Positions 14,632 through 17,685 of a DNA stretch of 17,685 nt are shown piece after piece. The stretch is from Anaerolineaceae bacterium (GTDB lineage: Bacteria; Chloroflexota; Anaerolineae; Anaerolineales; Anaerolineaceae): assembly GCA_021107195.1 (NCBI GenBank), contig JAIOTF010000290.1, positions 1 through 17,685 of the forward strand, in the 5' to 3' direction. Numbering within the stretch: the first letter of the stretch is position 1; the number at the start of each line of letters is the position of its first letter. Position numbers and translations under genes: made by a program. The notes beneath the pieces were generated by a model. It worked only from the letters and a program-made list of their open reading frames with translations. It was not told the DNA's origin and did not search any database.

Positions 14632-16407
14632 TCACAATGGCCAGAACAGCGGCACCAGCAGGATGGCGATCAGGTAAGTGAGCAAGGTCAGTGGCAGACC
14701 ATTCTTAAAGAAATCAAGGAAGCGGTAACCACCGGGGCCATAGATCATCAGACAGGCGGGCTCAAGCGGAGTGAGGAAGGAACAGCTTGCCCCGACGGCG
14801 ATCATCACGGCGAAACTGCGCGGGTTGAGGCCCATTCGCAGCGCGGTCTGCACCGCCAGAGGCAGGACAAGTGCCGCAGCAGCCTGGTTGGACATGGGCT
14901 GGGTGAGGAGCATGGTCAGGGCAAAGAAGGCGGTTAATAGCCAGCGCGGGTCACTGCTGCCAAATTTGTCAACGACCCATTCAGCGAAATAGGCTGCGGC
15001 GCCGGTGGATTGCATGGCCGTCCCCAGAGCCAGCATGCTGCCGATCAGGATCAGAGTCGGCCAGTTGACTTCACGGTAGGCTTCTTCGGGAGTGACGCAC
15101 CCACTGAGGAACATGACTGCTGCGCCCAGCAGGGCTGCCACGGGCAGCGAAAGGATTTCGAGAGCGGCGATCAGCAAGGCGGTGACAAAGATTCCGACTG
15201 CCAGCGGCGCTTTGGCAAATGCCCCATCCTTTCTTTCGATGATATCCAGGATGCGGAAGCGGTTGTCAAATCCCAACTGAACGATAGTTTCGTGAGCACC
15301 TTGCACCAGAAGCTGGTCGCCTACCCGCAGGCGGAGGTTGCCCAACCGGGTTTGGAGGGTTTCTCCACTACGGTTGATGCCCAGCACCTGCATTCCAAAC
15401 CGTTTGCGGAAATTCAAGGTGGCCAGCGTGCGGCCGATCAATGGCGAACCGGGCAGGAGGATCAACTCGAAAAGTTGGATGCCCTGTGAATGGGTGGCAG
15501 GTTTGGTGATTTTCACTTCCTGTTTGAGTTGTACGCCGATCGCCTGGTGCAGGCTGGGCAGGTGGTCACGCGGCACCTCGATCAACAGGGAGTCGCCTAT
15601 TTCGATGGTCTGGCTGGCGCCCGGGATAAGATGTCCCTGGTTGGCTTTGGACAATTTCAAAACGACGATATCAAAATCCTGACCGAGGCGGGAATCTTCA
15701 AGGGTTTTTCCAAGCAGCGGTGAATTGGGCAAGGGAACCACTTCGGTAATGTAGGGCTGGGTGCCATTGGGGTCATAGACTTGTTTGGCGGTAGCCCGTT
15801 CAGGCACCAGGCGGCGACCGATGAGGAGCATGTACCCCAGCCCGAGCAGGAGGACGGGAAGGCCGACCAGTGTCAATTCGAACATGCCCAGGGGCGGCAG
15901 ATCGTATTGTGTGATCAGGCCGCTGATGACGATATTGGTGGAGGAACTTACCAGGGTGATTGAGCTGGCAAGAATGGCGGCGAAAGCCAGCGGCATTAAC
16001 AGACGGGAAGGATTGGTTTTTGTACGGCGGGCGAGACTGATCGTGATCGGCATGAAAAAGGCAGTGGCGGCGGTATTGCTGAGGAAAGCGCTCATCACCG
16101 CGGCGGCGATCATGATGATCGTGAAGAGCTGCTCCGGTTTGCCTGTTGAGTGTTTGAGCAAGGCCTGGCCGGTCATTTCGATCACACCTGTTTTGGATAG
16201 CCCGGCGGTCATGATCAGGATGCCGAGGATCATCATGCTGGTATTGCTGCCAAAGCCAGCGAAGGCGGTTTCTGGCGGCAGCAGCCCGGTCAGGATCACC
16301 GCGATCAGCACGGTCAAGGCGACTACGTCCACTGGAAAATATTCGATGGAGAACAAGATGATTGCGAGGGCGATGATCCCCAGCAGGAGGGCAATGGGCA
16401 GTGTCAT
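14632..16407 (-). CDS. SLC13/DASS-type transporter with two internal TrkA-C (RCK) domains
   Basis: The protein has 591 residues. The first half has about five helices (1-200) with SNTAATAFFMP (SNT at 110-112), the first of the two Ser-Asn-Thr sodium/substrate motifs of DASS carriers; the second half has SNQAAAALVLPL (506-508), SNQ rather than SNT. Between them (about 215-390) are two TrkA-C/RCK_C domains: VVPLPNSPLLGKTLEDS with IEIGDSLLIEV, and ELILLPGSPLIGRTLATL with LRVGDQLLVQG. The same arrangement occurs in a group of SLC13 proteins whose substrates include sulfate; RCK_C domains usually bind small ligands and gate transport. The substrate here cannot be told from sequence. ATG 16407 has no Shine-Dalgarno but lies six bases after a perfect TATAAT, so the mRNA is probably leaderless. 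Confidence 0.92.
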   Translation of the reverse strand: MTLPIALLLGIIALAIILFSIEYFPVDVVALTVLIAVILTGLLPPETAFAGFGSNTSMMILGILIMTAGLSKTGVIEMTGQALLKHSTGKPEQLFTIIMIAAAVMSAFLSNTAATAFFMPITISLARRTKTNPSRLLMPLAFAAILASSITLVSSSTNIVISGLITQYDLPPLGMFELTLVGLPVLLLGLGYMLLIGRRLVPERATAKQVYDPNGTQPYITEVVPLPNSPLLGKTLEDSRLGQDFDIVVLKLSKANQGHLIPGASQTIEIGDSLLIEVPRDHLPSLHQAIGVQLKQEVKITKPATHSQGIQLFELILLPGSPLIGRTLATLNFRKRFGMQVLGINRSGETLQTRLGNLRLRVGDQLLVQGAHETIVQLGFDNRFRILDIIERKDGAFAKAPLAVGIFVTALLIAALEILSLPVAALLGAAVMFLSGCVTPEEAYREVNWPTLILIGSMLALGTAMQSTGAAAYFAEWVVDKFGSSDPRWLLTAFFALTMLLTQPMSNQAAAALVLPLAVQTALRMGLNPRSFAVMIAVGASCSFLTPLEPACLMIYGPGGYRFLDFFKNGLPLTLLTYLIAILLVPLFWPL

Positions 16408-16413
16408 GATTAG

Positions 16414-16419
16414 ATTATA
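16414..16419 (-). promoter_or_regulatory. -10 element giving a probable leaderless transcript of the transporter
   Basis: TATAAT (minus strand 16419-16414) ends six bases before the ATG at 16407, so the normal start point falls on the start codon itself. This fits the absence of a ribosome site. No clear -35 is seen. Confidence 0.5.
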
Positions 16420-16450
16420 CGGAGTTTTGGGGACGAAGGGAAATGGAGGG

Positions 16451-16480
16451 AGTAACGACTTCAGCCGTTACCTCAGGCGT
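16451..16480. repeat. Copy of dispersed GTAACGACTTCAG/CTCAGGCGTG repeat
   Basis: AGTAACGACTTCAG (16451-16464) is the exact complement of 7577-7590, and CTCAGGCGTG (16471-16480) is the complement of 7467-7476. The unit is itself partly palindromic (GTAACG..CGTTAC). It sits between the small membrane gene and the transporter promoter. Confidence 0.55.
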
Positions 16481-16487
16481 GGAATGA

Positions 16488-16766
16488 TTATCCTGTTTGC
16501 CGCCTGTATTGAAATCCCAGCACGGCCACGCCTGCCAGGAAGAGAGCGCCGCCGATCAGCCCAAGAATGCAGGTAGCACGGTTGAGGATAAGGAGCCAGG
16601 CAGCCAGGTAGCCAGGCGGACGGTGGGGATCCTTGCGGGTGAATGCGATGCCGAAGAGAATGGAGGAAACGCCCAGCAGGGTGTAGACGACCTGGTTGAG
16701 TATGGCAATTGGTGATTGCGGCCAGATTTGCAGCCACTGTGCCAGGTTGGCAATTTTTCGTTTCAT
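16488..16766 (-). CDS. Small two-TM membrane protein of unknown function
   Basis: The protein has 92 residues, starting MKRKIANLAQWLQIWP at ATG 16766 with a modest GAGG upstream. Two hydrophobic segments (about 20-42 and 53-80, LAAWLLILNRATCILGLIGG) are separated by a polar loop with TRKDPHRPPG; the basic start and end (QYRRQTG) suggest both termini are cytoplasmic. I do not recognise the family. It lies about 80 bases upstream of the DASS transporter on the same strand, but the transporter has its own -10, so co-transcription is not assured. The inverted repeat at 16776-16793 lies directly before its ribosome site. Confidence 0.65.
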   Translation of the reverse strand: MKRKIANLAQWLQIWPQSPIAILNQVVYTLLGVSSILFGIAFTRKDPHRPPGYLAAWLLILNRATCILGLIGGALFLAGVAVLGFQYRRQTG

Positions 16767-16775
16767 GGGGTGCCT

Positions 16776-16793
16776 CGTTATGAATGCATAACG
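16776..16793. promoter_or_regulatory. Inverted repeat CGTTATG-AATG-CATAACG upstream of the small membrane gene
   Basis: Seven-base perfect arms with a 4-base spacer end ten bases before ATG 16766 and overlap the position of its ribosome site on the minus strand. It could be an operator or an mRNA hairpin that limits translation. Confidence 0.35.
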
Positions 16794-16847
16794 GAGACGA
16801 CGTTTAAAGGGTATAGGGGAATTTTGGGGAAGTCAAGTTTAAATCAC

Positions 16848-16875
16848 GTAGGGGCGCAGCATGCTGCGCCCCTAC
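16848..16875. repeat. Perfect 28-bp palindrome
   Basis: A spacer-free palindrome with half-site GTAGGGGCGCAGCA lies 22 bases after the amidohydrolase stop. There is no T tract on either strand. It resembles GC-rich dispersed palindromes (GTAGGGGCG..CGCCCCTAC) common in this kind of genome and may protect the 3' end of the amidohydrolase message. Confidence 0.8.
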
Positions 16876-16896
16876 CAGAACGGATGAATAAACGAT

Positions 16897-17685
16897 TTAC
16901 TTCAGCGTGATATCCACACCTTCGCGGATCACGTACAGCGGGGCTTCGTGGCTCCACAGAGCTTCCCAGACCGATTTGGCATTCAGAACCACCAGGTTGG
17001 CCGGGTTGCCTTCAGCGAAGGTAAAGTCCTTGATGTTGAGAGCTTCGGCGGCGTTGGTGGTGATCAAATCGTAGAGGATCTCCATCTCCGGTCGGCTGGT
17101 CATCCACATCAGGTGGGACGCCAGGAAAGCCACTTCCAGCATATTGTTGCGCCCGTAGGGATAGTAGGCATCGGCGATGTCATCCTGACCGAGGGCGATG
17201 CGCACACCGGCTTTGTAGAGGGATTTCACGCGGGCATACAGCGGGCCGGTTTGCGGGTCGGAGACCACACCGATGTTGGCGCGTTTGAGCAGGTGTTCAA
17301 TCTTGCGGTAGTAGGGTTCCGGATAGAGGGCCATGGCACGGGAGTGCTGGGCGGTCACGCGGCCTTCCCAGCCTTCCTTGATCGTCTTGACGGCCAGCAT
17401 TTCCAGGGTGCGCAGGGTGGGGTCGCCGGCATCGTCCATCAGCATGGAGACATCCTTGTCGTATTTCTTGGCCAGGGCAAACATGCGATCGATGTGTTCC
17501 TGTTCATCAGCTTCGGTGTATTCGATCCACGGAATACCGCCAACCACGTCGGCGCCCAGCTTGAGGGCTTCTTCGATGTATTCTTCGGCGCCGGGATCGC
17601 GCACTACGCCGTCCTGCGGGAAGGCCACGACCTGAATATCCACCTTGCCCTTGTATTCTTCTCGGGCGCGGATGAGGGCTTTGAC
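16897..17685 (-). CDS. CodA-like amidohydrolase (cytosine deaminase family), N-terminus off the window (partial)
   Basis: 262 codons are visible, open to the right edge; the start and the N-terminal HxH metal motif lie outside. The order of segments is that of cytosine deaminase and AtzC-type hydrolases: VDIQVVAFPQDGVV, GADVVGGIPWIEYTE, GRVTAQHSRAMALY (metal or catalytic His retained), then GQDDIADAYYPYGRNNMLEVA (catalytic Asp retained), and a C-terminal composite domain with NPANLVVLNAKS. Family members deaminate or hydrolyse nitrogen heterocycles at a metal centre. At the usual HxDE site this protein reads VSMLMDDAGDP, so the metal-ligand His is Leu (codon 17440-17442) and the catalytic Glu is Asp (17431-17433). 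It may act on a different substrate or have lost activity, so I do not call it codA. Confidence 0.85.
   Translation of the reverse strand, partial: VKALIRAREEYKGKVDIQVVAFPQDGVVRDPGAEEYIEEALKLGADVVGGIPWIEYTEADEQEHIDRMFALAKKYDKDVSMLMDDAGDPTLRTLEMLAVKTIKEGWEGRVTAQHSRAMALYPEPYYRKIEHLLKRANIGVVSDPQTGPLYARVKSLYKAGVRIALGQDDIADAYYPYGRNNMLEVAFLASHLMWMTSRPEMEILYDLITTNAAEALNIKDFTFAEGNPANLVVLNAKSVWEALWSHEAPLYVIREGVDITLK

Noticed and set aside
15785..16576. 263-residue open frame on the plus strand
   Set aside because: Antisense to the DASS transporter and crossing into the next gene; composition is low in acidic residues and unlike a real protein.
16848..16875. Palindrome as an intrinsic terminator for the amidohydrolase gene
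   Set aside because: No T tract follows on the minus strand, so it is listed as a repeat instead.

Overview
The window looks like a stretch of chromosome from a member of the Chloroflexota, most likely Anaerolineae. This rests on the mix of ordinary protein families, moderately high GC content in the genes, and several dispersed palindromic non-coding repeats that I associate from memory with such genomes. No rRNA, tRNA, CRISPR, transposase or phage gene was recognised. The taxonomic call is an inference.

Layout. Positions 1-1570 (minus) hold a CDF metal transporter followed by a membrane-anchored alpha/beta hydrolase that runs off the left edge, translationally coupled by a one-base stop/start overlap. 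At 1769-2860 (plus) is a membrane-anchored transglutaminase-like protein closed by a strong terminator, followed at 2917-3201 by what looks like a dead small gene broken by an amber codon. At 3280-3675 (plus) is a one-TM helix-hairpin-helix protein. Positions 3747-7101 (minus) form a housekeeping cluster, a YacL-type PIN/TRAM protein then cysS then rlmB. It keeps the relative order of the Bacillus yacL-cysS-rlmB region but lacks the genes that lie between them there. Its promoter lies in an AT-rich region near 7200.

Positions 7126-7791 are a 650-bp non-coding region with two structured repeat elements and a possible divergent promoter pair. At 7792-10992 (plus) is a very large soluble PAS/GAF sensor with a C-terminal HD-GYP phosphodiesterase domain. 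At 11056-13110 (minus) is a GT-C-like polytopic membrane protein with a soluble C-terminal domain. At 13277-13531 (plus) is a PspC-domain protein, facing a two-gene minus operon (ASCH-domain protein plus an unknown 85-residue protein) across a cluster of three hairpins. Positions 14632-16407 (minus) encode an SLC13/DASS transporter with two cytoplasmic TrkA-C/RCK domains and a probable leaderless message. Then come a small two-TM protein and, running off the right edge, a CodA-like amidohydrolase with unusual residues at expected catalytic positions.

No defence system or biosynthetic cluster is apparent, and most genes are independent units. The more unusual signals are the amber-broken duplicated-motif gene, the terminator placed just before rlmB, the overlapping divergent promoters at 7206-7246, the nested palindromes in 7515-7626, and the substituted active site of the terminal amidohydrolase.
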